Below are positions 10,424 to 20,471 of a stretch of DNA of 64,000 nucleotides, piece by piece. The stretch lies in the NCBI GenBank assembly GCA_002099365.1, contig MSED01000009.1:1364001-1428000 (forward strand). The letters run 5' to 3'. The translations under genes and the position numbers were made by a program. A model generated the notes under the pieces. The model saw only the letters and a list, made by a program, of their open reading frames with translations. It ran no database searches and was not told the origin of the DNA. The stretch is from Phialophora verrucosa (taxonomy: Eukaryota > Ascomycota > Eurotiomycetes > Chaetothyriales > Herpotrichiellaceae). The stretch's first letter is position 1, and each line of letters starts with the position of its first letter.

Positions 10424-10944
10424 TTGACGGACGCATTTGATCAGTGCGGGGTGCCACCCGTCAGACCAACATAGCTGGGACACCGCACAAACCTCACCCA
10501 ATGCCCATATGTTCAAAGGCTGCACACATGCCTCTACACTGCGAACGAATGATCGATAGTAATGGTGTGTGTCAGTAATCACTGATTCTTCCCCACGGTG
10601 GAACTAAACTTCGTCCGTCCCCTTGGGTATGTCGTTGGGCTGGGAAATGTGAAGCAACCGAGCACCTTTGGTAAGACTTGACACTTACACGATCTCTACG
10701 AAAATACTCGCTGGTCCGGACGTAAAGGACCTTAGGTAGAAGACTAACAGTCTCCCTGAATGTTCTTTAGTACTTGATCTAGAAGGCCGATGGTGATATT
10801 TTAGTTATTCGCAGTGTTAGGGCATAAGTGCAGCCTTTGAAGACGGTGTATTTTGTTGAGGATTGTGCTGGTCACGCTGGTGTCCCGGTTCGTTTGGTCT
10901 GACTTGTGCGTGCGCGCCGTCCTGATCACGCTACGTCCGCCCCA
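10424..10944. repeat. R1 MITE-like element, copy 1
   Basis: The ends are inverted repeats of each other over about 100 nt. The left arm reads TGATCAG...GTCAGACCAA...GGGACACC...CAAAGGCTGCAC; the right arm carries the reverse complements GTGCAGCCTTTGAAGACGGTGT, GGTGTCCCGG, TTGGTCTGAC and CTGATCA. The internal 260 nt are AT-rich and have no gene. A second, shorter copy is at 17,225-17,575. This matches a non-autonomous DNA-transposon derivative (MITE) in form. I found no clear target-site duplication. Confidence 0.65.
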
Positions 10945-12060
10945 TCCCTCTCTCTCGGACACACCGAGTCGGGAATGTTGGAAGGATGATCGCTCCGTGA
11001 AGAGGCCTCCCCAGAGATCCCCGTCCTTTGCAGAGGCTCGCTGGAAAGGTAAGCCCGACGACCATGTCAGATCGCCGGTTGACGATCCCATGGAAACTGC
11101 CGATGTCCATGTGCACGTCCTGTAAATCTCAGTCAAAGGCATGTCCAACAGAGGCATGACGTGGATCGATGCCTGGTCGGCGCCGTTGTGAAAATTTCTA
11201 GGTGTGCGGTGCGGCGTCCGGTAGGCACCTCTCGGCCTCTAGAAGACTACCTAACTTGGGGGTGGGGGACTTGTGTGGGCATGCCTACGACCAGCCCGAG
11301 GGGGTAGTGCGCCCCCCCCGCAACTACACGCCTGGACGACCAGCCGTTCGTAACGTGGCAACCACTGCATTATTTAAAGGCGTGGACAAGAATAACAACA
11401 TGTCTATAAGAGTAAGAACAGCCTAGCGGCTGCAATACATTGCAGTGGTTGTACTGTAGCCAGTGGCAGTTGGGTGTGTACGCTCGGCAAGGTTGCCCGG
11501 CCCCTTTGGGTTTCTGCAATTGACAGCGTCATTTTTCATTTGGCTTTCCTGCGGACCACAAACATTCCATCTACGCTCGTGATGAGACAGACTCCTGGTC
11601 CGTCGGTCCCAACGCGACATACCGTCCATCTTCGACATTACCTGTCTCTTGCGAGGAGTCGACGAGGAGCATTAGGACAAGTGGTGCGGCGTCCTGCAAA
11701 TCTACACACAGGTACGCCGAGCAGTGTGTCGACGATGGTACACCTCGATTCCCGGAGATGCAAGGTCTCACGGCAATTGCTGTCCTCGCCGCCGTCACGG
11801 GGTCAGACTCTCTTGGTCTCCATCGAGCCCGCCGCGGCCTCTCAACACGACACTCAGGCAGAGCCAGGATGCCCGACGCGCCTGGCCCTTCGTGGCAAAC
11901 TTGCGTTCGGTTTGCCGCCGTCATCTTCCCGCGGCAAACGTCGCTCGCGTTTGCTCTGCTTTGTCCCCAGCCTGAACACGCCAGCCGTGACTTTTCTTTC
12001 CTTCTCCATCCACCCTGCTCACCTGCTTGACCAATCCCCCATATCGTCAGAGCCTTAACC
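10945..12060. other. Intergenic with a hairpin
   Basis: No gene supported. CAACCACTGCA (about 11,359) and TGCAGTGGTTG (about 11,441) form an 11-nt perfect inverted repeat around an AT-rich loop of about 70 nt. The stretch just before 12,061 is pyrimidine-rich, as usual for fungal promoters lacking TATA. Confidence 0.4.
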
Positions 12061-13572
12061 ATGGCATCCGCGACGAGTCCGCCGGGCGAGAGGCCCCAGG
12101 AGATACTGGAAAGGCTCAGACTGGTCCCCGATTTGACCCCGCTGCAACTCATGGACGATGGAGCCCGGAGGTCATGGTCGAGAGAACTCAGACACACCCT
12201 ACTGCTCACGCAAGACCGGAGCATCCGCCGTCCGGCCAGGAAGGTCGACGCCATCATCCAGATCATGAACGACGAGCGGCAAAACGGTGACGCCCTCTTC
12301 GCCGCCATGGAGCAGGCATACGACGCCCTGTGCGAGCTCAGGTGCCTCTGGACCCGATCACAGGCCCCCCAGATCGGACAACAGGCCGGAAGTGAGCTGT
12401 GCGACGCCAGGTCCGCGCAGGAAGCGAAGATCGACGCGGCCGCGAGAGCCTTTCGGGAACTGCTGTCCGAGGAGGACAAGCCGCGCTTCGACGCCTTGGC
12501 GAAACGCAGAGGCACTCCCTCCCCCGGCAGTCCTCGCGGCTCCACGGCGGACGGCTCCGACCCTCTCGAGATCGCCGAGACCGACTCCGAGTCGGACGAC
12601 CCTGAGATTGCCACGCGATGTGATGCCCCGATCACCCGCGGCCGCGGGCAAAACGTCGGTGTGCTGTACGACACCCCATCTCCGCCGCCTGCCAGGACCC
12701 CGACGACCTCTCCCGCCACGCCTCCTCGTCTGCACCGACACGCCATGTCCCCCACGACGCCATCGCCCAGGACACCTCCGGACGGTGGGTCGGATGGCGA
12801 CCTCGCCGGGGACGAATTCACCTGCTCCAAGGACGACCCCCACTTCACCCTCGTCTCGTTCCGAGGTGACGAGTCAGACTACGAGACCGGCGATCTGGCC
12901 AGCGCACATCGCCGGGTCACGTTCTTGGTGGGAGCCCTACAGACGGCGGTCGGCCAGGGTGACCTGGCAAGCACGATCCAGAACGAGCGCCGCGCGATCG
13001 TGCTGATACACGGGCAGCTGTCGCGCATGCGAGACACGTGGCCCGACGAGGAGGCGTGTCACTGCCTCGACCTGGACCTCCTCCTCGAGGTCTGTGAGGC
13101 GGTCACGCACTGGGAGGACCTGCAGTCCCATCGATCCTCGTCAGAGCTCAACCTCTGCATCCTTGACGTCTTATTTTGCCTACAGTGCTACGTGCTGTCA
13201 GCACCGACGGACCCGGCCCCTATCAGGCTTACAGGAATTGACACGTCGAACTCCGAAGTCGACCGCCGAATGCGGGCCGAGGCACTCGAAACCAGACAGT
13301 CGCTGTCGCAGTTCTGGGCGGCGAGCCGCGGCCTCGTCGTGGCGAGCGCACGTTTTCCAAGGGACGCCGACGAAGTCTCGACGAGTCCTACCGACGCGCC
13401 GCCCAGCACCGGCGGCGTCTCAGACACATCCGCCCCTCTGCACCCGCGAGCACACACAGACGGCACCTCTGACAGGGTCAGTCTCGCTCGTCCCGCGTCG
13501 GCATCCATTCACGCACCGTCGAGTGACCTTGCGAGCATCCTGTCTCGGATCGGCGCTGACGGGGACGGATGA
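12061..13572 (+). CDS. Hypothetical protein, two helical domains
   Basis: 503 residues from an ATG in good context (AACCATGG). Residues 1-150 are helical (RLVPDLTPLQLMDDGARRSWSRELRHTL...ALFAAMEQAYDALCELR). Residues about 150-265 are a Pro/Ser/Thr/Asp linker. Residues about 270-420 form a second helical domain (ASAHRRVTFLVGALQTAVGQGDLASTIQNE...LDLLLEVCEAVTHWEDL...ILDVLFCLQCYV). The last 80 residues are again Ser/Pro-rich. No family recognised. It is the gene immediately upstream of the dynamin-like GTPase, on the same strand about 1.1 kb apart. Both other forward frames and the reverse strand are open but poor in protein character, so this frame is the real one. Confidence 0.75.
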   Translation: MASATSPPGERPQEILERLRLVPDLTPLQLMDDGARRSWSRELRHTLLLTQDRSIRRPARKVDAIIQIMNDERQNGDALFAAMEQAYDALCELRCLWTRSQAPQIGQQAGSELCDARSAQEAKIDAAARAFRELLSEEDKPRFDALAKRRGTPSPGSPRGSTADGSDPLEIAETDSESDDPEIATRCDAPITRGRGQNVGVLYDTPSPPPARTPTTSPATPPRLHRHAMSPTTPSPRTPPDGGSDGDLAGDEFTCSKDDPHFTLVSFRGDESDYETGDLASAHRRVTFLVGALQTAVGQGDLASTIQNERRAIVLIHGQLSRMRDTWPDEEACHCLDLDLLLEVCEAVTHWEDLQSHRSSSELNLCILDVLFCLQCYVLSAPTDPAPIRLTGIDTSNSEVDRRMRAEALETRQSLSQFWAASRGLVVASARFPRDADEVSTSPTDAPPSTGGVSDTSAPLHPRAHTDGTSDRVSLARPASASIHAPSSDLASILSRIGADGDG

Positions 13573-14651
13573 GCCCGACACGAACACACCGCCGCCTCCG
13601 GTGCCACGTGCGCCCGTCGGACGTCGTCGGGGAGGCTCACACGAACGGGTGTCAGGGGGCAACAGACAGGCCGGTGGCATGACAGCGGGGGAACGGCGGC
13701 CACGGTGCTCCACGGTGGGAGCAGAAGGCATGCCTCAGTCTGGCGAGTCGTCGTCGTCGCACCGCATCGCCCAGACCATAGAACAGGGCCGGTGGATACC
13801 TACTAGGCGATGTGGACCGGTGGCGTTCGTCCCCTTCTTGCCTCGTGGCGATGGACGCCGGACGTGCAACGGCAGCTCTCCACGTCCTCGGGCCCGCTTC
13901 TCCGCCGTACAGGATAGTCGTTGTAGCAACGTACCGTGATCGTATGCGAGGGGAGTGTCATGCATGGTGTTGTGGAACTATGATGGCGCTGCATTGGGTA
14001 CTGTGAGAGAAGTGCCGTAACCACGTGCCTTGCGGCAAGGCGTCACGGAGTTTCGTTCTAGGCAAAGCTTCTCCCTTTCAGCCTTTGTCTGGAGCTGTCG
14101 CTCGACAAGGCGCACACCTCGTACCGCCTCTTCGTTCAATCTACATCCGCAGTTCCACAGGATTCTAAACCGCGGCGACAATGCAGGCGCACCGGTGTGG
14201 TGGGCAGCCGCAACAAAGGGCCGACCAGCACCTGGCAAACTCAGCCGAGCAAACGCTGGAAGCAGTTGGAAGGACCAGCCTGCAGCGTCCTCTGACAAAG
14301 GCGACAAGCATCAAACATTCCGATCCGCGGTCGATAAAGGTTCTCCTCCCATGTTCATGGCTTCTTTCGTGCTTTGAGATATGTATCAGGGCACTTCGCC
14401 TTCCAACGTGGCACGTTGACCGCTGGCACCTCTCAAGCGTCGACTCGATCGGTCGTCAACACCTTCCCGCCTCTGCAGCGCGCATGCCCCCACCGGACCA
14501 CTCTTCCCACGACGATCACGGTACCCTCCAGCAGACTCCAGCCGTCCCGGCGCTGTAGAGACGGCACGACACTCCTCGCCTCTGACCTCCACGTCGACCC
14601 TCAAGTTGCCGAAACTCCCGATCCCAAGCGCCACACGTCCCTGAGAACACA
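13573..14651. other. Intergenic, nothing recognised
   Basis: Open frames are present but none reads as protein. AT content rises around 13,930-14,180. Confidence 0.4.
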
Positions 14652-16712
14652 ATGTCGCTCAGACCAGGCCAGGCCGAGCTCCTGGACATCCTGGACCGCG
14701 TGAAGAATCATTCCGCCGTCCACGACGTCGACGGCGAGCGCACCCCGACACCGCAGATCGAGATCCCTCGCATGGTCCTGTGCGGGGCGCAGAGTGCCGG
14801 CAAAAGCTCGATTCTCTACAGCATCTCCGGCATCCGCTTCCCGAGCGGAGAGCGGAAATGCACTTCTTACCCGACCGAGTTGCGGCTACGCACCGGGCCC
14901 CCGGCAATCCAGGTCAACATCGAACCGTCCGACGGCAGCACGTCGGAGGAGAAGCAGCGTATGCGGTCGTTCGATCCCGGGACGGTCTCAAAGGTGGAAG
15001 AACTCGACGGCGACTTCTTTGCAGGTGTGCAGGTCGCCATGGGGATCGCAGACCAGCCCGGAAAGTTCTGGGGCCACGTCCTGCGGATCACGGTGACGAC
15101 GCCCGAACTTGCCACCTTTGATCTGGTCGACCTGCCAGGGATCGTGAGCACCCCGTCGGGTGAGGATCAGACGCAGCAGGACGTCGATTTCGTCAGGGCG
15201 CTGATCAAATCCTACATGAAGCCGAGGTGGACCGTCATCCTCGCCGTGGTCGCGGCGCCGGATCAGATCGGGCTCGCCGACGTCCTCAAGTGGGCGAAGA
15301 AATTTGATCCGGCGGGCGAGCGCACGCTCGGCATCCTCAACAAGCCCGACCGCCTCGTCGACACCGTCGATATGCTGGAAGATTACCGCCGGTTGGCCGC
15401 CAACGAAGACCCCCAGTACAATTTTCGGTTGGGCTGGCACGTGGTCCAGAACGAGAAACCCACGCAAAAGTTTCGCAGCACACAGGCGTTGTGGGACGAG
15501 GAGCTCAGGCAGTTGTCCGGTGAGACGTGGGCCCGTCTGGAGGAGAGTCACAAGACCGGGCCCAACCTCTGCAGGCGCCTCTCCACGATCGCCCATCACC
15601 AACAGCTCAAGTGGGCATCGGAGGTCGTAGAGCAACTCCAGTCGCACGTACGCCGGTGCAACGACGAGATTCGGCAAATCGCCGTCCGGGACGCGCCCGA
15701 CATCGACGCCACCACCTGCCTGAGGTCGCTCTTCTCGCGGTTCCGCGGACTGTTCCGGCAGGCCGTCGGCGAACGCGTCGACAGCGTGCTGTACCAAAAG
15801 CCACACCTGTACCTGCAGGAGCGGCTCACTGAGACCGTGCTGCAATCCACACGGGCCTTCCGAGACGACCTCGCGGCCGTGACGGGACACGCCGGCAGCT
15901 CGACGTTCGACGGACAGCGGTGCGAGCAGGCGGCAGCCGCGGTGAACGGAAACCACGCCGCCACGTACGTGCTCGACCACGCGCAGATCCAATCCGCCGC
16001 CCACGGTTTGACGCAACGCTGGCCCCGGCAGTTCGAGCACCTGGCCACCACCATGTCTGGTCGCACCCGCCAGGCGATCACGGGTCTGCTCGAAGAGGCG
16101 GCAGTCTGCGTCGTCCAACTGGACGAGGAAAGCAGAGCCGGGCTGGTGAGGTCCGTGCAGCTTCACGTCGAGACCACCGTCCTCCGCCGGATCGAGGAAG
16201 ACCTGGAGGAGACGGTCAGCGAGGCCCAGCGGGAGACGAACGCAAACGGTTCGTTCGATCGTCGAGCTGTGCTCGAACGTGCGCCGGTCGTCTGCCACCA
16301 ACACGCCCAAGCTTGGATCCATCTCGACCCCCAAATATTCTTCGACCGTCTCTTTGGCCTCCAACTCCTCATGTGCGCGGAAGAGTGTTGTCAGGTAAGG
16401 GTTCCGCAGCCGCGTGCCGCCCGGCCACGAATTGTACTGACCGGCACGGCGTAGATGAAGCTGAACCGACTCGCGACGGCCTTGGACGCCGCACGCTTCG
16501 TGAGAAAAGTGGAGCGGCACGTCGAGCGACTCCTGGACAACGTCGACGAGGACGTCGAGTTGCAAGCGGCCTTGTCTCGCGTGGTGTCGCAGGAGAAGGC
16601 CATGGAGCGACGACAACGAGAACAGGCATTGAAGGGAGAGGTCGACTTCCTGGAGGAGATCGTCGAGGGCCTGACCCGCTGCATTCGAGCGTGTGAGCGA
16701 AACCCTTGGTGA
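14652..16712 (+). CDS. Dynamin-like GTPase
   Basis: Large GTPase expected to assemble on membranes and remodel them by GTP hydrolysis. Exons are 14,652-16,394 and 16,455-16,712; the 60-nt intron (GTAAGG...GGCGTAG) keeps the frame and gives 666 residues. The P-loop GAQSAGKSS is at residues 45-53, the switch I Thr in KCTSYPTEL near 71, DLPG at 160-163 and NKPD at 230-233, all typical of the dynamin family. A helical middle/stalk follows. Exon 2 encodes a GTPase effector-like helix pair (RHVERLLDNVDED...EFLEEIVEG-type heptads). No PH domain or transmembrane segment, so it resembles short soluble dynamins (Vps1/Mx-like) rather than mitofusins. It is divergent: the stalk lacks motifs I would expect in Vps1 or Dnm1. 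Its place among island genes suggests an accessory rather than housekeeping role. Confidence 0.92.
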
Positions 16713-17224
16713 CGATGCGGGAAAGTGGCTGACTCCGAACAGGTCCAGAGGCTGAGCGTGAGCTCCGGCTTCCATACAGGGGGCGCAAACGGTTGGCCGA
16801 AGAGGACGTGGACGGGGACCCGAAAAGAAAGCGTGATCACCAGTCGTGACGCAGACTACTCGTGGCTCCCGTGAAGGGTGTGGGGGTGGAGGCGCCGGGA
16901 CAAGTAAAGGAGGCGGGTCGTGCTCAGGACCGGACGGTCGTTCTTCACGTCCACGGGCGGTAACTGTGGTGTTGGGGATGCGACGGCAGCTTCTCGTCCT
17001 GTGCTCGCCTGTTGTGTGGCTTATCAGGCGTTTAGATATGTTGAGGGGGGACGACGGCGTGCATCGTGACCGCTGAACATGGTTAGGCGGGCGAGACGCA
17101 GGGCTCTGAGACGCAGTGATTTACACATGCACCAAGTACCAGTGTAGTGCCGCAATGCCTTTGCAAAAGGTGCGTGGGGCGCCCCAAATACAGGTGCGGT
17201 GAAGGATAGTTTTCTGCCCCCTCA
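16713..17224. other. 3' flank, nothing recognised
   Basis: GC content drops towards R1 copy 2. No gene seen. Confidence 0.4.
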
Positions 17225-17575
17225 TCCCCGCGTCCTTGGGCAGCGACATTCAGACCAAAATGACTGGGACACCAACACAAACGTCACCAAGATACACTGT
17301 TTTCAAAGGCTGCACTTATGCCTCTACACCACGAATGAATGATTAGCGATGAGGGGCTATGTAAGTAGCCACCTACAGTAATCTTCTCTGTGGCAAAGTC
17401 TTCCTTTGTACGTCCCTTTTATTACATAGTTACGCCGTAAAGGTCCAAGAAACCAAGCAACTACAAGGGAGATTTTACGGTTATACCACGTTTCCAATAA
17501 TACAGCCTTTGAAAACAGTGCATTTTGGTGACTTTTATGCTGGTGTCCCAGTGATGTCTTTATGGGCAAATACGG
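17225..17575. repeat. R1 MITE-like element, copy 2
   Basis: Same order and orientation of blocks as copy 1 at 10,424-10,944. The left arm has GGGCAG, TTCAGACCAA, CTGGGACACC, TTCAAAGGCTGCAC and ATGCCTCTACA; the right arm has CAGCCTTTGAAAACAGTGCATTTTG and GCTGGTGTCCCAG. The interior (CTTC...GTACGTCCC) is partly shared with copy 1 but shorter. It begins about 500 nt downstream of the dynamin gene, a position like that of copy 1 relative to the gene ending at 10,019. Confidence 0.6.
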
Positions 17576-17866
17576 TATCTTATTGCCCACGATTGCCTGC
17601 CCACTCCGCTGCCACCCAACTGCATCCTCCACCCTTTCGTTCAGGCGTCCCCGCCAAAAATACCCCCCTTGATACCGGTTGGCAGGTGGCCGTTATGCAC
17701 GACGCAATCATGCTCGAAGCGACGGCATGCGAACTTGTCGGCGTTTGCCGTGTCAACCGCACAGCGACGCATTCACGGTCGTGTGACGGTCCAGCGCGTG
17801 GCTTTGGTCCGCGTTCCTCGCGCAAGTTCTTCCTGCCAATTCCCGTTCCGCGCCCGTGGATGTGGC

Positions 17867-18361
17867 TCAACCTCGACGCTCCTGAATGTACTCGAGCGCG
17901 AGCATCGCCAGGCGGTAGGTGTAAGGGTTTTCGTCGCCGATGGCCCGTAGACGTCGTGCATCGACTATCGGAGGCTCGGCGCGCGAGAAACCGAGCGCCA
18001 CCAGGTCCTGGGCCGCGAACCATTGGTGATACGAGGGAAACACCCGGGCCGAGCACTCCTGTTGCAACTCCTCGAACTCCGGCACGTGGGAGAGATAGCG
18101 CAGGTGGAGCACCACAAAGGCGTCGATGTCGTGCACGTGGATTCGGTAGCCCCAACCGAGAAGGGCGCAAAGATAGCCACAGAGCATCTTAAAGTCTCCC
18201 GGGTCGATGTCGACGCGGTACCTGTCGGACAGGGCCTGGCGAGCTTGAGCCGACGTCGGCTGCGGCCGCCGGGCCTGCTTCGCGGGTCGAGGAGGCGAGA
18301 CGTCGCATAGCTCGGGAGATTTGCGCTTCGCCGTCGACGTCGGCTGGGTATCGTGGGCCAT
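17867..18361 (-). CDS. YHQW-motif nuclear-type protein, paralogue 2
   Basis: 164 residues from the ATG at 18,361. The frame is open further upstream, but the paralogue at 4,255-4,794 starts at the matching point and a CTATATGA TATA-like element lies about 140 nt upstream. The N-terminus has a nuclear-type basic signal (KRKSPELCDVSPPRPAKQARR). The shared domain follows: MLCGYLCALLGWGY, DAF, SYHQW, LRAIGDENP and LALEYIQE. The two proteins align along their domain with few gaps but low identity, so the duplication is old. Opposite orientation to paralogue 1. Function unknown. Confidence 0.75.
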   Translation of the reverse strand: MAHDTQPTSTAKRKSPELCDVSPPRPAKQARRPQPTSAQARQALSDRYRVDIDPGDFKMLCGYLCALLGWGYRIHVHDIDAFVVLHLRYLSHVPEFEELQQECSARVFPSYHQWFAAQDLVALGFSRAEPPIVDARRLRAIGDENPYTYRLAMLALEYIQERRG

Positions 18362-18857
18362 GGCGCCGTTGTCGCGGCTGTCGATGGGGTTTCCTGGGGA
18401 CGACGGACTTGGTGCTCGGTGTCGGCGGCTCGAATCTGGTCGAGGCGTGTGTGGTGGCCACCGAAGCAGCTTCGACTGCGCCTCGGGAGCCCGCGAGGTC
18501 ATATAGGAGCTGCGCGGGCAACGGTGGCCGCAAGTGCATCTTTTGCCGTCTGGAACCTTGGCGAGTCACGCCTCACTGGGTTCTTTGACGACCTCCAGAA
18601 CATTAGACCGGGCGGTTCCATGACCATCCAAGGTGAAGCGTCTCCGCGTGATGGAACATGGCACAGGCCTGTGCGCACATGTCGAACGGTGTCAGGCGCC
18701 ACAATGTTCTCCGTGTGAAGCAGAACCTTTCTCTCTTCAAAGAGGGCCCGGGCCGTCACGATAGGTCGTCTGAATCTGCCCGTTGTGGGATTGGGGTGGT
18801 TTCGCACGATTCCAGCCTCGTCTCTTGAGTGTCAGGTCCGTCTTTGTCCGTACAGGG
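18362..18857. other. Upstream region of paralogue 2
   Basis: Holds the probable promoter of the minus-strand gene ending at 17,867. No other gene seen. Confidence 0.4.
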
Positions 18858-19005
18858 TGACGTGGTTCATCGCGGTGAGACCTGTCCCCATGTCCTTTGT
18901 TGCGGTGAGACCGTCGTCACGTAACCCGATATGGTGGGACCACCCTGGTGTGATTCATCGTGGTCAAGCCGTCCTGATGGGGACTCATCGTGGCGGGACT
19001 GTACC
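18858..19005 (+). repeat. Degenerate tandem repeat, about 30-nt unit
   Basis: Units related to TTCATCGYGGTSARRCCGTCC recur near 18,868, 18,901, 18,925, 18,955 and 18,985, spaced 24-33 nt, with substitutions. No coding role apparent. Confidence 0.45.
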
Positions 19006-19319
19006 CGGTCGACGCCAACAGGGAGAGCCTAGGAAGACCGTGACCGCTTGGGACACGAGCTTCAAATACCGGCCGTGGCCACGAGCGGCAGGCCACGCGG
19101 CCACGACTGTCTTCGCTCCATCACCGCGCCACCGTCGCAGCGACCAGCCGCAGTACCGCACTCTCGGAGGTTCCCACGGGGATAATGTCGGCACCGAGCT
19201 CGACGTCGTCTCCATCGCCGGGCAGTTCCGATCAGTCCCCCAGACCGTGTTGCGTTCGCTGTGCTCAGCTCTACGCCGCCTTCCCGTGAGGATCCCACTC
19301 GACCCCGGTCACGGGGTAG

Positions 19320-19643
19320 GCTGACAGACCGTCGCAGCTCGCTCCGGTGCGATCCATGGCATCGGGGCCAAGAACCGAGGAAAGGTGTAACGCGTGCCGT
19401 CACTCACGGCTGTCACAACTGTCGAACATTTCGCCGCAAGTGTGTACCGGTACGTCTGACAAGTCCTTCGTGTGGACCACGCTGACGCCCCAGGTCCCGG
19501 AGAAACACCATGAACGCCTGCAGCGTCTCCAACAGGAGGCGGATCGGTATACCGCGGAGGAGACGCTCGCCTTTCGCGAGTTTTGCAACCTGAGACGGGC
19601 TCAGCGGCTCTTTAGCGCCCGTTGTCCCCCGCGCGGAGACTGA
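19320..19643 (+). CDS. Possible Zn-cluster-like gene fragment
   Basis: A plus-strand frame contains GCHNCRTFRRKCV, a C-x2-C-x6-C pattern like the first half of a Zn2Cys6 cluster. A GTACGT...GCTGACGCCCCAG intron (about 19,449-19,497) would join it in frame to a Lys/Glu/Arg-rich helix (HHERLQRLQQEADRYTAEETLAFREF) that ends at 19,643. A neighbouring frame starting at an ATG near 19,356 reads ERCNACRHSR, another C-x2-C, which raises the possibility of a frameshift. No full second half of the cluster is visible. Treat as a fragment or decayed gene. Confidence 0.3.
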   Translation, partial: ADRPSQLAPVRSMASGPRTEERCNACRHSRLSQLSNISPQVCTGTSDKSFVWTTLTPQVPEKHHERLQRLQQEADRYTAEETLAFREFCNLRRAQRLFSARCPPRGD

Positions 19644-20471
19644 CGAGGGAGTGCCACGTCGAGCTTACCGTGGTGGCTTGGCGCGCGGTCGGCCTGCCAG
19701 GGTGTTGACCACGCCGGAGCTGAGGATGGAAGGAGGTCGTGGCGTGGATGTATTTGGGCGGCGCTTCGCCGTCGGAGTGTTCTCGGTGCCACGACGAGGT
19801 ACCTCGTGCTTGCGGAGGGCCCAGCGCCGAGCACTGGCCATGAAGGAGCTAGGGATGGATCTCATGCGCGGTCAGGAATGCAGGCTCCTATGTAGCAGGT
19901 AACACCCCTTGATGTGACACGGCAATGCAGGCATTGCCCCGCAGGTCGGGTGTAACAAATACACACGTTCGTACAAACGCTCCACGTGACGTGGTGACGA
20001 TAAGAACTCACTCTGAATACAGTTCAGGTGCCTCTCCCCGGCAGATTTCGACGTTTATCGTCAGAGTAGCCGTTGAGGGCAGGGACCCTTGCAGAAGATC
20101 TTTACACTGTGTTGTGGTGAAGTAAGATGCAATGCTATGGTACTGTCAAGATCTAGAGTGGGTATGTCTGGCCGCGCATAGGGTGGTGACGACGGCGTCG
20201 CCAGGTGCGGGCGGCGCTGGCGGTGCTTACGGTACAAGTTCACGAACGTGAACGGGTGAGTGGCCGTCCGTCTTCTGCCTTTATCCGTGTTGCCTATGGA
20301 TTGTCGCCGCCCCCGACCACAGGGTCATCCGCCATCAGCTCGCCCTCCACTGCGCCGCCCGAGAAAGAACCCATCCACCGTCCACTTCCACCTGAACCTC
20401 CCGCTGCACCGCTCACCCTGTCCACACCCGGTACCGCCCGCGCCGTCTCGAGCTTGCCCTTGTCGCGAGCC
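19644..20471. other. Intergenic, AT-rich patch
   Basis: No gene supported. The patch at about 19,890-20,160 is AT-richer and contains TAACAAATACACACGTTCGTACAA, which weakly resembles the edge of R2 copy 1; it may be a much decayed R2 copy. Confidence 0.3.

Noticed and set aside
11571..12848. 425-codon minus-strand open frame
   Set aside because: Mostly antisense of the plus-strand gene at 12,061 and not protein-like.
14988..16775. 595-codon minus-strand open frame
   Set aside because: Antisense of the dynamin gene, whose motifs and intron are clear on the plus strand.
17867..18502. Longer start at 18,502 for paralogue 2
   Set aside because: The extra 47 residues have no counterpart in the paralogue and overlap the probable TATA box.
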